Assembly: GCA_031268195.1 (NCBI GenBank)
Contig: JAIRXQ010000003.1
Location: forward strand, 1-64,000
DNA from: Azoarcus sp.
GTDB lineage: Bacteria; Pseudomonadota; Gammaproteobacteria; Burkholderiales; Rhodocyclaceae
Length of the DNA: 64,000 nt
Direction: 5' to 3'
This document shows, piece by piece, positions 31,553 through 41,546 of the stretch. The position numbers and the translations under genes were made by a program. The notes under the pieces were generated by a model, which was not told the origin of the DNA, did not search any database, and saw only the letters and a list, made by a program, of their open reading frames with translations. Numbering within the stretch: position 1 is the first letter of the stretch; each line of letters starts with the position of its first letter.

Positions 31553-34500
31553 TCAGTTGGCACTCCCCACCTTTTCGACGACCGGCTCGATCCAGTTGCC
31601 GGTGATTTTGTAGTCGTAGGAAAACAGTTTTTCGATCGGGTCGCCCAACACTTTTTGCGCCAGATAAGTCACCGCCCCCGCCACGGGATTGGCCACCGCC
31701 GCGCCGATGGCGACTGATTCGGACAGGGTCGGCTGCACGTTGACCTGTAAATCCTGCGTTTCGTCAGCGATGTTGGCTTGCCCGCGCATCTTGACCTTCG
31801 CCGCCGGGCCGGCGATTTCGATACCGCCCTCATCGGTGCGCACCACGCCGCCCGCAACCGTGACTTTGCCCGCAAGACGGTCGAAGGCGAAACCTTCGGA
31901 GAACACGTCGCGAAAATCGAGCGTGATCCGACGCGGCAAGGCTTGCAGGCTGAGGATACCGAGCAGGCGACCCACGCCGGGCTGAATGCGCGCGAAGCGG
32001 CCATTGCGGGCGTCGAGTTCCAGCGCGCCGCTCAAGCTTGGATAGTCGATCCGGACGGGCGGCCCCTGCCAGTCAAGTTCACCGGCGAGCTTCGTCTGTC
32101 CGCCTTGCAGCATATCAGGATAGCCCATCGCCTGAATCAATTTCCCGGCATCTTCGCTGACGAGGGTGAAATTGAGCTGGCTGTGCCGCTTGCCGGGCTG
32201 CCACAGGCCGGAGCCGGTAAAACGCGAGCCCGGCTGCTGGATGGAAAGATTGTCGAGCCGCCAGCCGCCGCCCTGATTGACCGCCGCGACCTCCAGTTGC
32301 CCCAGCTCGCCCTTGCCGATGACGAAACGTTCCGCCCGGATGTCGAGGGCGGGCAGGCGCTGGGGCGAAACATCGTCGCCATTTCCGCCGTTGGCGGCTT
32401 CCCTCACTTCGCTGGACAGGATCAACCGGCGCAGCCGCGCCGACAGCTTACCGTCGCTCGCGTGCCGCCACATGACTTCTCCGAGCGCCTCCGGGCTTTC
32501 CAGATGCGCCCGCCAGCCTTCGTCATCGGACTGGACACGCAAAGTGAGGGTATTGAACAGGTGTCCAAACGCCCACACACGCCGTGCATCGAGTACGACG
32601 CTCGCCAACGGCAATGCCGCAGTGCCGTCTTCGGGCATCGCATCGTTGCCATCGAGCGCCCGCCGCCAGCCATCGACATCCAGTTCCTGGAGCGCGGCCG
32701 CGACAGCGATGCCTTTGCGGGCCGGAACCACGCTCCGGTTGACGCCGATGCCGCCCCGCCAGGCACCACTGGCGTCGCATTCGAGCGCGGCGTCGAACCA
32801 GCCGGCTATCTTTGCCGTCACCTGCCGCGATCTGGCTGGCCCCGATGAAGTCACTACGAGCTCCAGCGGCCAGGCATCATTACTTTCCTTGCCGAAAGGT
32901 TCGGGCAAGCGGGAACGCAATCCTCTGAGCCAGGATTGCACGGATACCCGCCCAGTGTCAGGCCCGAAAACCATGCGCGCCTGCCAGTCCGTACTGCCTT
33001 CCAGGCTGGCCAGCCACGGCTGGCCGAGCGACTGATACGCGGCATCGGCGTGCAGGCCGCCACGCGCGGACAGCTCCAGCCCTTCCGCGCCGCTCTGGCC
33101 TTCCAGCGTAAAGGGCGCGCCAAACAGACGGCCGCGCACGGGAGAAACAAACGTGATTTTGTCGCCCGTGAAGCCGACCGCCCCTTCGACGGCTTCCAGC
33201 GCCGGCCAGCCTTCTCCCAGACGCAGGCGGTTGGCGGCAAAGCGATAGGTGCCGCCGACCTGGGTCGCGTGCAGTTCGTGAAACGGAATCGTGAGATTGA
33301 GATCGAGTTGCCCATTGCCCGCTTCGGCTCGCCACGACGAAGTGAAATCGCGCAAACGTTCGGGCAGGGGGCTTGCGGCGATGAAGCGCAGGAAATCGGC
33401 GCTCGGCCCGTTCGCCACACCTTCCAGCGCCAGGACCCCCACGTGGAGATCGGGAATTTCGACGTGCAGGGGCGTCACCTTCGCGCCGAAAATGCGCGCT
33501 TGCCGGGCATCGATGAACATGCCGGGGCCTTCAAATCTGAGCTGGCCTTCAATGTCTTCGAGGCCCGGCCAGCCCGCGGCATAGTCGAGCCGCCCTTCGT
33601 GCGCCTGCAAAGTCACCACGAATTCGCCTTCGCGGCGGCGAAACGGAAAGCGGCGTAACGGCCCCCGGAGCAGCACGTCGACGTCGGAGACCTTGCCCTG
33701 CTTGATGGCGCCCTTGACCCAGTTGAAGGCATGCGGCCCGGCAATGCGAGGGATATAGCGCCATACTGCCGCAGCGTCGGCGCGGCTGAGCTTGCCCTTG
33801 AGATCGATATCGCCGGGGCCGGGGCCAGCGTCGGCATCGGCGGGCCAATAGCTGCCGGCAACGCTGCCCGCCGCATCCGCGTTGGCGAAATCCAGCGCAT
33901 CGAGGCGTATTTTCAGACGGCCTCCACTGTGCGCCCAGCCACCCCTGGCCGCGAGGCTGGCCAGGGGAATGTGCGATTCCTCGAACACGGCGGGCAGCTC
34001 GATCCAGCCGTCGCGCCCGGAGAGTGTGTAGACGCCTTCCTCCCGGTTGCCGGAGATCGTTCCCGATACGCCGCTCATGCCCGGCACGATGCCGCGCGCC
34101 ACGAGTCCGAGGTCATCGAACTTCGCGTTCAGCGTCCACGCCGTTGGCGCAGCGGCAGCACCCTCCCACGCGAAGGCCACGTCCCGCAGGCGGCCCTTGG
34201 GATCGTATTCGGCCAGCAGGCCGCGCACTTTATCGTCGAGCGGCAAGTAGCCCGCAAGCTGAACGAGCCGCGTCAGATCCAGCTGCGCCGCCGAAAACGC
34301 GCCGCCGCTCACGGGCTGCTCGCCCTCTTGCCGCCATTCGAGGCTGAAGTCGATCAGATCGGCGCCCGGGCTATCCGCCACTTCCGCCCACAGACCGCGC
34401 GCGCCGACCGTCGTGCCGCCGGGCGCGCGGCTGTACTGCAAGCGCCCACCCAGGCGGTTGAGCTTGAGGGTGGGCAGGCCACTCGCCAGCGTCGCCTCGG

Positions 34501-35392
34501 CGCGGCTCAACGTCACATCCGCATTCAGGCTGACCGTACCCGCGCCGTCGCTGTCGAGCCACAGCCGCACGCCGCCGTTGCCTTTGAGGGCGAACGGATC
34601 ATCCACCCACGCCGCCCAGCCGCCGAGATCGGCACGTTCGAGGCTGATGTGAGCATTGCCGTCCGTCTTGTCCAGCGAGGCGGGATCATAACGGTTGACT
34701 TCGCCCTTCGCCTCCAGCACCGTCGCCAGCGCAGCGGGCGGGCGCGCCCTGAGCTCGAAAGTGTGCCCGATCAGCCCGCGCTCCAGCCTGAATTGCACTT
34801 CGGTCAGGCGCAACGGCGGCGCGGCGCGCAGCTCATCGTTCCAGACGACGACCGCGCCGCTGACATCGACCCGCGACTGCGCGAGCAACCATGCCAGCGG
34901 ATCGTTGCGCTTGCCATCCGTATCCGTCCGCGGCTCGATGCGCATGCCGGCCACGGTGAAAACACCGTCCTTGTCGCGCCCCAGCCCGATCTGCGGCCCG
35001 ACGATTTCAAGGCTGTTGAAATGCGGCACGCCATACAGCAGGGACGACCAGGCCAAGGTCGCTTCCACCTGCTCCAGCCGCAAGCCCGCCTGCTCACCGT
35101 CATTTATCGCCAGCCCGCTCAGGCGCAGGCTTGGGCGCCAGCCCGCCCAACTCGCTTGCAAACCTTCGATGCTCACCGGCACGCCGCTGGTTTTGGAAAG
35201 TTCGGCGGCAATCCATTCGCGGTTTTCGTTCAGCCAGGGAGGAAGCCAGAAACGCGCCACGGCAAAAAGCACGGCGCACAGCAGGCAGACGGCCAACAGC
35301 AGCCATTTCAGCCCGCGCAAGAGGCGTTTCGGATCGAAGCTGAAACGCGGGCGAATAGGCGCCTCGGGCGGAAGGGAAAATTCTATATCCAT
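31553..35392 (-). CDS. yhdP: YhdP-family AsmA-like phospholipid transport protein
   Basis: A 1279-residue protein with one N-terminal membrane helix (about 27-48) and a very long periplasmic repeating beta-groove (DUF3971/AsmA2 regions). In E. coli YhdP, TamB and YdbH form bridges that carry phospholipids to the outer membrane; the length here matches YhdP (about 1270). The start at MDIEFSLPPEAP is 12 residues before a conserved Arg-rich pre-membrane stretch; the longer open frame to 35503 is not conserved. It is divergent from glnE and convergent with the efflux operon. Confidence 0.92.
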   Translation of the reverse strand: MDIEFSLPPEAPIRPRFSFDPKRLLRGLKWLLLAVCLLCAVLFAVARFWLPPWLNENREWIAAELSKTSGVPVSIEGLQASWAGWRPSLRLSGLAINDGEQAGLRLEQVEATLAWSSLLYGVPHFNSLEIVGPQIGLGRDKDGVFTVAGMRIEPRTDTDGKRNDPLAWLLAQSRVDVSGAVVVWNDELRAAPPLRLTEVQFRLERGLIGHTFELRARPPAALATVLEAKGEVNRYDPASLDKTDGNAHISLERADLGGWAAWVDDPFALKGNGGVRLWLDSDGAGTVSLNADVTLSRAEATLASGLPTLKLNRLGGRLQYSRAPGGTTVGARGLWAEVADSPGADLIDFSLEWRQEGEQPVSGGAFSAAQLDLTRLVQLAGYLPLDDKVRGLLAEYDPKGRLRDVAFAWEGAAAAPTAWTLNAKFDDLGLVARGIVPGMSGVSGTISGNREEGVYTLSGRDGWIELPAVFEESHIPLASLAARGGWAHSGGRLKIRLDALDFANADAAGSVAGSYWPADADAGPGPGDIDLKGKLSRADAAAVWRYIPRIAGPHAFNWVKGAIKQGKVSDVDVLLRGPLRRFPFRRREGEFVVTLQAHEGRLDYAAGWPGLEDIEGQLRFEGPGMFIDARQARIFGAKVTPLHVEIPDLHVGVLALEGVANGPSADFLRFIAASPLPERLRDFTSSWRAEAGNGQLDLNLTIPFHELHATQVGGTYRFAANRLRLGEGWPALEAVEGAVGFTGDKITFVSPVRGRLFGAPFTLEGQSGAEGLELSARGGLHADAAYQSLGQPWLASLEGSTDWQARMVFGPDTGRVSVQSWLRGLRSRLPEPFGKESNDAWPLELVVTSSGPARSRQVTAKIAGWFDAALECDASGAWRGGIGVNRSVVPARKGIAVAAALQELDVDGWRRALDGNDAMPEDGTAALPLASVVLDARRVWAFGHLFNTLTLRVQSDDEGWRAHLESPEALGEVMWRHASDGKLSARLRRLILSSEVREAANGGNGDDVSPQRLPALDIRAERFVIGKGELGQLEVAAVNQGGGWRLDNLSIQQPGSRFTGSGLWQPGKRHSQLNFTLVSEDAGKLIQAMGYPDMLQGGQTKLAGELDWQGPPVRIDYPSLSGALELDARNGRFARIQPGVGRLLGILSLQALPRRITLDFRDVFSEGFAFDRLAGKVTVAGGVVRTDEGGIEIAGPAAKVKMRGQANIADETQDLQVNVQPTLSESVAIGAAVANPVAGAVTYLAQKVLGDPIEKLFSYDYKITGNWIEPVVEKVGSAN

Positions 35393-35601
35393 GAAAATCG
35401 CGATTATTTCCAGAAAACGCAACGCAAGCCCCAAACCGGAGCCGCGAGCGCCGGCTCCTGCTTTAGTGGCTGCCGTTCTCCATGCGTTCCCTCCCGGCCA
35501 CATGGCTAGAATGGGAGCCTACGCTTGTCCGCGTGCGGGCTGGATTGGTGTTTACCAAAGCCTGTTCATTCTACCCACTATCGAAACGGCGGGAATCACA
35601 T

Positions 35602-38310
35602 ATGCTGGTCAAACCAACCGCGCCACAAGCCATTGCCCACGCCGCGCGCCTGTCTCGTTTTCTGCAACGCACGCTCGCCAGCCGCCCCTGGCTGCCGGAA
35701 TATCTGACAAACAACCTGAACCGCGCGCTCGATGCCGACGACATGCGAGCGTTCATCGCCGCGCACGGCGTGGACGAAGCGCATCTGCGCCCGGCCCTGC
35801 GCCATCTGCGCGCCTGGGTACTGTGCCATCTGGCCGCGCGCGATCTCGCGGGACTGGCGAATCTGGGCGAAGTCACCGAAACCATGACCATGCTCGCGGA
35901 AGTCGCCCTTGCCCACGCCCACGACGTGCTGCGCGCGGCGCTGCTCGAACGCTACGGCACCCCGCGATCCAGCGAAGGCCGGGCGCAGGAGCTGCTCATC
36001 ATCGGCATGGGCAAGCTTGGCGGGCGCGAGCTGAACGTCAGCTCCGACATCGATCTCATCTTCGTCTACCCCGAAGACGGCGACACCGACGGGCAGAAAA
36101 TGCTCAGCAATTTCGAGTTCTTCGCACGGCTCGGCAAGCAGATCATCTCCACACTCTCCGAAGTCACCGAACATGGGCAGGTCTTTCGCGTCGACATGCG
36201 GCTGCGCCCCAACGGCGATTCAGGGCCGCTGGTGGCGAGCCTCGATATGCTTGAAAACTACTTCGTCACCCAGGGGCGCGAATGGGAGCGCTGCGCGTGG
36301 ATCAAGGCGCGTGTGCTCGTCGGCGCGCGCTGGGAGGAACTGCGCGAGCTCTCGCGTCCGTTCGTGTTTCGCAAATACCTGGATTTCGGGGCCATCGGCG
36401 CGATGCGCGAACTGCACGCCCAAATCCGCCGCGAAGTGGCGCGGCGTGAACGCGCCCACAACGTCAAGCTCGGCCCCGGCGGCATCCGCGAGATCGAATT
36501 CACCGCACAGGTGTTCCAGTTGATCCGCGGCGGACGCGACCGCAGCCTGCAAACCCGCCCCACCCTCGATGTGCTCGATCTGCTGGCCGAGCGCGGCATT
36601 CTCACGCGCGCCGCCGTAGACGAGCTCAGCGACGCCTACATCTTCCTGCGCCGCCTCGAACACCGCCTGCAATACCTCGACGACGCCCAGACGCACGAGT
36701 TGCCCGCCAACGACGCCGACCGGGCAATCGTCGCGGAGGCCATGGACTATGCCGATTACCCCGCGCTGCTCGACGCGCTCGAACGCCGCCGCGCCGTGGT
36801 CAGCCGCCATTTCGAATCCGTGTTCAACGCACCGGAAGAAGACCCGGACGGCGACGGCGAAAACCGCTCATCCATCGTCTGGCGCAACGCCGCCAACGTT
36901 ACGGAAACCACGGCCACGCTTGCCGCCCTGGGTTACCGCAAGGCCGAAACCGCCGCCGAGCGCTTCGCCTCCATGAGCACGGGCGCACGCTACCGCCAGT
37001 TGCCGGAGAACATTCGCGTCCGCTACGACGCCCTGATGCCGCGCCTCGTCGCCGCCGCCGCGACCACGTCGATTCCCGACGAGGCGCTCACCCGCTGCCT
37101 CGATCTCGTCGATGGCATCGCCAAACGCGGCTCGTACCTCGCCTTGTTGCAGCAATACCCGCAAGCTTTACGGCGCGTGGTCGATCTCGTCGCCGCCTCG
37201 CGCTGGGCAGCGCAATACCTGGGCCGCCACCCGATCCTGCTCGATGAGCTGCTCGACGGCCACAGCCTGGAGGCCGAGCACGACTGGCCGCGCCTCCGCG
37301 CCGAACTCACCGCCGAACTCGACGCCATCGAACCGGACATGGAACGCCAGATGGACGTGATGCGCGAACGCCATCACGCGCAGGTTTTCCGCCTGCTCAT
37401 CGAAGATCTCGCGGGCCTGCACACGCTGGAAAAACTGGCCGACCACCTCTCGATGCTGGCCGACATCATGGTCGGCATCACGATTCCACTGTGCTGGCGC
37501 AAGATCAAGAACCGCCACACAGAAACGCCGAAATTCGCCGTGGTCAGCTATGGCAAGCTCGGCGGCAAGGAGCTGGGCTACGCCTCCGATCTCGATCTCA
37601 TCTACCTCTACGAAGACGGCGCCCCCGAAGCCGCCGAAAGGTACATCCGCCTCGCGCAGCGCGTCAGTTCGTGGCTCTCCAGCCGCACGTCCGCCGGCAT
37701 CCTGTTCGAAACCGATTTGCGCCTGCGCCCCAATGGCGATTCAGGACTCGTCGCCTGCTCGATGGCGGGTTTTCGCCAGTACCAGCTCGAATCGGCGTGG
37801 GTATGGGAACATCAGGCACTCACCCGCGCCCGTTTCACCGCAGGCGATCCGGCCTTGGGCGAAGCCTTCGAGCGCACCCGCGACGAAATCCTCCGCCTGC
37901 CGCGCAACCTCGACACCCTGCGCGCCGAAGTCGTCACGATGCGCGCCAAGATGCGCGCCGGACACCCCAACAAGAGCGCCCTGTTCGACCTCAAGCACGA
38001 CACGGGTGGGCTCGTCGATGTCGAATTCCTGGTCCAATACCTCGTCCTCGGCCACGCCCATGACCACCCCGAGCTCACGCGCAACCTCGGCAACATCGCC
38101 CTCCTCGGCATCGCGGCCAGACTCGGCCTCATTTCCCCCGAGCTCGCCACCGCCTGCGCCGCCAGCTACCGCGGCCTGCGCCAGTTGCAACACCGCCTGC
38201 GTCTCAACGACCAACCCTCGCGCCTCCCCCCCGCCACAGCGGAAGACCTGCGCAAGCCGATCCGGGCGTTGTGGCAGGAGGTGTTCGGGGAGGCGACCGG
38301 CCAGACATGA
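35602..38310 (+). CDS. glnE: Glutamine synthetase adenylyltransferase/deadenylase
   Basis: Bifunctional enzyme that adenylylates and deadenylylates glutamine synthetase in response to PII and glutamine. The 902-residue protein has two nucleotidyltransferase domains. The N-terminal one (about 110-330) carries GMGKLGGRELNVSSDIDL, and the C-terminal one (about 640-830) carries SYGKLGGKELGYASDLDL; each is followed by a helical GlnD-PII-uridylyltransferase-like domain. RLRPNGDSG occurs in both. The ATG giving MLVKPTAPQ was preferred over a start 40 codons upstream in non-conserved sequence. Confidence 0.96.
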   Translation: MLVKPTAPQAIAHAARLSRFLQRTLASRPWLPEYLTNNLNRALDADDMRAFIAAHGVDEAHLRPALRHLRAWVLCHLAARDLAGLANLGEVTETMTMLAEVALAHAHDVLRAALLERYGTPRSSEGRAQELLIIGMGKLGGRELNVSSDIDLIFVYPEDGDTDGQKMLSNFEFFARLGKQIISTLSEVTEHGQVFRVDMRLRPNGDSGPLVASLDMLENYFVTQGREWERCAWIKARVLVGARWEELRELSRPFVFRKYLDFGAIGAMRELHAQIRREVARRERAHNVKLGPGGIREIEFTAQVFQLIRGGRDRSLQTRPTLDVLDLLAERGILTRAAVDELSDAYIFLRRLEHRLQYLDDAQTHELPANDADRAIVAEAMDYADYPALLDALERRRAVVSRHFESVFNAPEEDPDGDGENRSSIVWRNAANVTETTATLAALGYRKAETAAERFASMSTGARYRQLPENIRVRYDALMPRLVAAAATTSIPDEALTRCLDLVDGIAKRGSYLALLQQYPQALRRVVDLVAASRWAAQYLGRHPILLDELLDGHSLEAEHDWPRLRAELTAELDAIEPDMERQMDVMRERHHAQVFRLLIEDLAGLHTLEKLADHLSMLADIMVGITIPLCWRKIKNRHTETPKFAVVSYGKLGGKELGYASDLDLIYLYEDGAPEAAERYIRLAQRVSSWLSSRTSAGILFETDLRLRPNGDSGLVACSMAGFRQYQLESAWVWEHQALTRARFTAGDPALGEAFERTRDEILRLPRNLDTLRAEVVTMRAKMRAGHPNKSALFDLKHDTGGLVDVEFLVQYLVLGHAHDHPELTRNLGNIALLGIAARLGLISPELATACAASYRGLRQLQHRLRLNDQPSRLPPATAEDLRKPIRALWQEVFGEATGQT

Positions 38311-38537
38311 TGTCCGCGGCGGATTCGACAAATGTGGTAGTGAGGAACCTGTGTGCGCGAACGTCAGGACCGGGTGCGCGCGCGGGAGCCGCCCCGTGTC
38401 GTCTGCGAAGCGATATCGCAATCACCCCGGCCCGGCGGGGCGAAACAGACGGTGCGCGCAAAATACGGCGCGTGCACGGCGCCATTGCCGCGCAAGGCGC
38501 GTACTGAACGGCGGGGCGATCCGCAAGAGAAAAAGGC

Positions 38538-39155
38538 ATGCCGCTCGAAATCGAACTCAAACTCTCCTTCCCCGAAACGGCGCTGGCCGCATTGCACGCG
38601 CATCCGCTCATCACCGCCGCGCCACATGAAGGAGAGGCGGAAGTGCTGGAGAGCACGTATTACGACACGCCCGCATGGGCGCTTCAGGCACGCAAAATCG
38701 CCTTGCGGCTGCGCAAGACGGGGGGCGGAACGGTGCAAACGGCAAAATGCGCCGCGCCTTCGCATGCCGGGCTGACGCACCGGCCGGAGTGGGAACAAAC
38801 ATGGGATGGGGCGTTCGAGTTCTCCGGCATCGACGATCCTGCCGTCGCCGCCGCACTCGAAGAGGCGCGGGACGAACTCCAGCCCGTGTTCAGCACCCGT
38901 TTTCACCGCGACACACGGCGCTTCGAGCCGCGCCCCGGCGTACGCATCCTCGCCATGATCGACACCGGAAGCATCGAAGCGGACGCGCGGCGCGAACCGA
39001 TTTGCGAACTCGAACTGGAACTGGTGGCGGGCGAGCCCGCCGAACTGACGCGCCTTGCCGACGAACTGCGCAAAACCCTGCCCCTGTGCCCCGAAGACGC
39101 CTCGAAAGCCGAGCGCGGCTACCAGCTGGCGGCGCGTGCCAAGCGTGACGATTGA
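38538..39155 (+). CDS. CYTH-domain protein, probable inorganic triphosphatase
   Basis: 205 residues forming a single CYTH tunnel fold. The N-terminal EIELKLSFP is the ExExK signature, followed by YYDTPAWALQARKIALRLRK with the basic residues that line the tunnel, then WEQ, a central FHRDTRRFE and CELELELVAGE. Bacterial relatives hydrolyse tripolyphosphate or thiamine triphosphate; E. coli YgiF also has a CHAD domain, absent here. 227 bases separate it from glnE and hold no recognisable gene or terminator. Confidence 0.88.
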   Translation: MPLEIELKLSFPETALAALHAHPLITAAPHEGEAEVLESTYYDTPAWALQARKIALRLRKTGGGTVQTAKCAAPSHAGLTHRPEWEQTWDGAFEFSGIDDPAVAAALEEARDELQPVFSTRFHRDTRRFEPRPGVRILAMIDTGSIEADARREPICELELELVAGEPAELTRLADELRKTLPLCPEDASKAERGYQLAARAKRDD

Positions 39156-39281
39156 CCGTATCGGCAGGAGAAATGATTGCGACTCCCCACACTTTTACAC
39201 CGTTGACGACAAGCGTATGCTCTCGCCTCCGCTTTGCCGCATATAGTTAGTTAGTAAAGACACCCATACCGGAACCCGCAG

Positions 39282-40202
39282 ATGTCAGTCATCCCCAACG
39301 GCGCATTGCGCATTGTCGACGGCGTCAAGCGCATTTACTGCGACGGTTACTGGATCAAAGCCTACGATCCGCCCGCCGATACGCTGCACGCCAAGAAAGT
39401 GCTGATCCAGGCGCTCACGCGGCGGCTGTTCAACCACGTCGAGCACGGCATCAACATTCCTGGCAAACGCCTGAACGAAGCGCGCCGCGCCTTCGAAGAG
39501 GAGCAAGTCCCGGCGCGCAAGCGCGTCAAGGGCGCGATGCTGGCGGGGACGCTGTTCAACCGCGCCACCGACATCTTCACCAAGGTCGTGGAATTGCAGG
39601 AACAAGGCGTGGAGATCCGCGACGACAACGCCTTGATGCAGGAATGCGGCAACTGCCTGCAGGAAGCCCTCTCGCTGGGGCGCATGGTGCTGCACCGCAG
39701 CGGCGACGAAGGCATCGACGAATTATGGGGCGAGCCGTTCCGCGCCTTTTCCATTCCGGTGAATGCGTTCTACGAGAGCCGCTACATCAAAATCGCGCAG
39801 ACCCTGCGCGACGTCGACCGCCTCTCGGAAGCGATGACGAACACGTTCGCCAACGACGCGCTTTTCGTCGGCGTCGCACCGCTGATCCGGCGATTCACCG
39901 ACGAAGCCAAGAACAAATGCGAAACGCTGCGCACGGATGAAGGCATTTTCGATGTCTGGGCCGGTTTCGTCGTCGCCTCCGAACAGCTCGGCGCCTACGC
40001 ACCGCAAACGCCGCTGCTGCCCGATGTGTCCGTGATGCGCCACGCGGCGGATGGCATCCGCCTCATCAAGCAAGGCCGCGCCCTCATCACTTATTTGAGC
40101 CGCGCGCGGGTGACGATGCCCCGCAGCACCAAGGACTACCTCGACCGCTGCGCCGAATACGCGGATCGGTACCAAATCGAAATCCGGGTCGCCGCCGCCT
40201 GA
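39282..40202 (+). CDS. Uncharacterised helical protein
   Basis: 306 residues starting MSVIPNGALRIVDGVKRIYCDGYWIKAY. There is no signal peptide or membrane helix; the composition is mostly alpha-helical and charged. Core-like codon use and GC argue that it is a resident gene. I do not recognise a domain. Upstream of its start is AT-rich TTAGTTAGTAAAGACACC. It lies next to the hcp/BPSL0067/STY0301 island but on the opposite strand, so no functional link is implied. Confidence 0.6.
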   Translation: MSVIPNGALRIVDGVKRIYCDGYWIKAYDPPADTLHAKKVLIQALTRRLFNHVEHGINIPGKRLNEARRAFEEEQVPARKRVKGAMLAGTLFNRATDIFTKVVELQEQGVEIRDDNALMQECGNCLQEALSLGRMVLHRSGDEGIDELWGEPFRAFSIPVNAFYESRYIKIAQTLRDVDRLSEAMTNTFANDALFVGVAPLIRRFTDEAKNKCETLRTDEGIFDVWAGFVVASEQLGAYAPQTPLLPDVSVMRHAADGIRLIKQGRALITYLSRARVTMPRSTKDYLDRCAEYADRYQIEIRVAAA

Positions 40203-40278
40203 ACAATCGGCGCACGATCACGCTTCTCGGCCCGATCCACGATACTTTTACCCGGCTACCGCTCCAGGGCGGCAGGTT

Positions 40279-40698
40279 CTATTTCTTGCCCGAATAAGGG
40301 TCGGTCGTCCAGCAGGCCATAGATGGCACCGGTTTGTCATTTCTACCGCAGGCGGTCAAACCTTTGAGACGCGGCATGACAAGACGCGTGTCGAACCCTT
40401 CGTACTCGCAAGTCAGATCGAACTCCTCTGTCATATCGAAACGGTATGGGATATATTTTCTTGGCGCTGCCACGAGTTCGGCCCGAGGATCTCCTGCGTG
40501 AGACAGTCTGAATCCGCTGAAACTGAATTCGCCATTTCCCGTCTTGATGGATAGCGGGCATGAGTACGTTGCCGTTCCCCAATTCGGCTCCTGGTCTTCG
40601 ACAATCGGTTGATAGCCGTCGTATTGCTTTGGCTGTTGTGCAAAGGCCATTGGTATGGCCAGGCACAGCAGCACGGCAAAAAGCAGCCTATAACGCAT
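40279..40698 (-). CDS. STY0301-family secreted protein, putative immunity partner
   Basis: 139 residues: signal peptide (MRYRLLFAVLLCLAIPMAFA) and a small periplasmic domain with paired cysteines (YSCPLSI, LTCEYEG, TACGR, MACWT). The spacing and the C-P...C-x-Y...C...C pattern match STY0301-family proteins, which I know as frequent neighbours of BPSL0067-family proteins. Located 18 bases downstream of such a gene, it is a good candidate for the periplasmic immunity protein against that effector. The GGAG ribosome binding site is ten bases upstream. The immunity role is inference. Confidence 0.65.
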   Translation of the reverse strand: MRYRLLFAVLLCLAIPMAFAQQPKQYDGYQPIVEDQEPNWGTATYSCPLSIKTGNGEFSFSGFRLSHAGDPRAELVAAPRKYIPYRFDMTEEFDLTCEYEGFDTRLVMPRLKGLTACGRNDKPVPSMACWTTDPYSGKK

Positions 40699-40716
40699 GC
40701 TCTACACTCCAAAGTG

Positions 40717-41178
40717 TCATTCGTAGCGCGACGACGGCCCACACAGCGCGGGTTCCCCCGATGCATCTTCGTTCAGTTCGATGACATAAAACGCCCCTGC
40801 ATCGTTTCCAACGTAGTGTCCACAGCGATTGTAAAGAGGTCTTTTGCCGAAAGATTTGGGCGGATCAGGATATTGGTCATAAACCTCTATGCCACCCGCG
40901 AAATACCCCACAAAAATCGCCGAATGCCCCTTGAAGCGGAATTTTTCGCCTTCTCCAAGCATCACTGGAAACGTAGCAATGGCCGTGCCCGGCAATACGT
41001 TGTTGCCCATAACCTTTTTACCGCGCCGCCAGAGCGAAGTCGGCACCACTCTACTGCCGAACGCCAGTGCCTTGACTGCGGCCACGCATTCCCTGGAGCC
41101 AGCGTCCGGTCCGCTGCTGATCCAATCGTTTCGGGCTGCCAGTTCTTCGCACCTGTTCAAATTAGCTATAAATCCCAT
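40717..41178 (-). CDS. BPSL0067-family protein, putative amidase effector
   Basis: 153 residues without a signal peptide. A Cys in SRECVAAVK (C31), a His in FKGHSAIFVGY (H85) and VYDQ (D101) give the Cys-His-Asp order of NlpC/P60- or CHAP-like peptidoglycan amidases; GTAIATF is the BPSL0067 hallmark. A strong GGGGAGG site seven bases upstream fixes the ATG. The fragment of hcp just upstream and the STY0301-type gene downstream suggest a type VI-delivered cell-wall effector with its immunity protein. Enzymatic activity is inferred from the residue pattern. Confidence 0.65.
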   Translation of the reverse strand: MGFIANLNRCEELAARNDWISSGPDAGSRECVAAVKALAFGSRVVPTSLWRRGKKVMGNNVLPGTAIATFPVMLGEGEKFRFKGHSAIFVGYFAGGIEVYDQYPDPPKSFGKRPLYNRCGHYVGNDAGAFYVIELNEDASGEPALCGPSSRYE

Positions 41179-41191
41179 GTCATCCTCCCCG

Positions 41192-41467
41192 TCAGACAGC
41201 CGCATGGCGCATCAAGTCCCAACCAGCCAAGACATGATCCATGCCTATGCCATCATTCGTTCATGTAGAAATAACTCAAATGAATCTGCCGTAGCTGAAT
41301 GAAACAATCTCAGCCGGAGAATCACCGCCGATGCTGTATCCTATATTATCTGCGGCGACGGCTTGTTCCAAGCGGATTTCGAGGCACTTCACCTTACCGT
41401 CACCTGTACGCCAAATCAGGGCCATAGCCGCCCGAAAGCGCACGATCGTCATCGATGACAACAGCAC
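41192..41467 (-). pseudogene. Degraded C-terminal part of an hcp (T6SS tube) gene
   Basis: In one frame the minus strand reads VKCLEIRLEQAVAADN, then AEIVSFSYGRFI, a stop, a second stop, and then DHVLAGWDLMRHAAV and a final stop. Hcp proteins end with the same order of elements (an LE/LT-x-A-V strand, P/A-E-x-V-S-F-S-Y-G, and AGWDL-x-x-N-x-V). The N-terminal half is missing and two internal stops are present, so it is a remnant. It abuts the BPSL0067-family gene, as hcp genes often precede T6SS effector genes. Confidence 0.55.
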
Positions 41468-41487
41468 TTTCTTTGGTCATATGCAAG

Positions 41488-41518
41488 TTGACGTAAAAAT
41501 AATTCATTGTGCTATGAT
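41488..41518 (+). promoter_or_regulatory. Probable promoter of the pilus operon
   Basis: TTGACG and TATGAT are spaced by 19 bases; the -10 is preceded by TGC, an extended -10 that tolerates the long spacing. The secretin gene starts 28 bases downstream. The surrounding stretch is AT-rich compared with the operon. Confidence 0.5.
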
Positions 41519-41546
41519 CTGGTAATTCAATCAATGCATATGCGGT

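Noticed and set aside
33731-35509. 592-codon plus-strand frame inside yhdP
   Set aside because: yhdP is continuous over 1279 codons with the expected N-terminal helix; the plus frame is Arg/Gln-rich noise.
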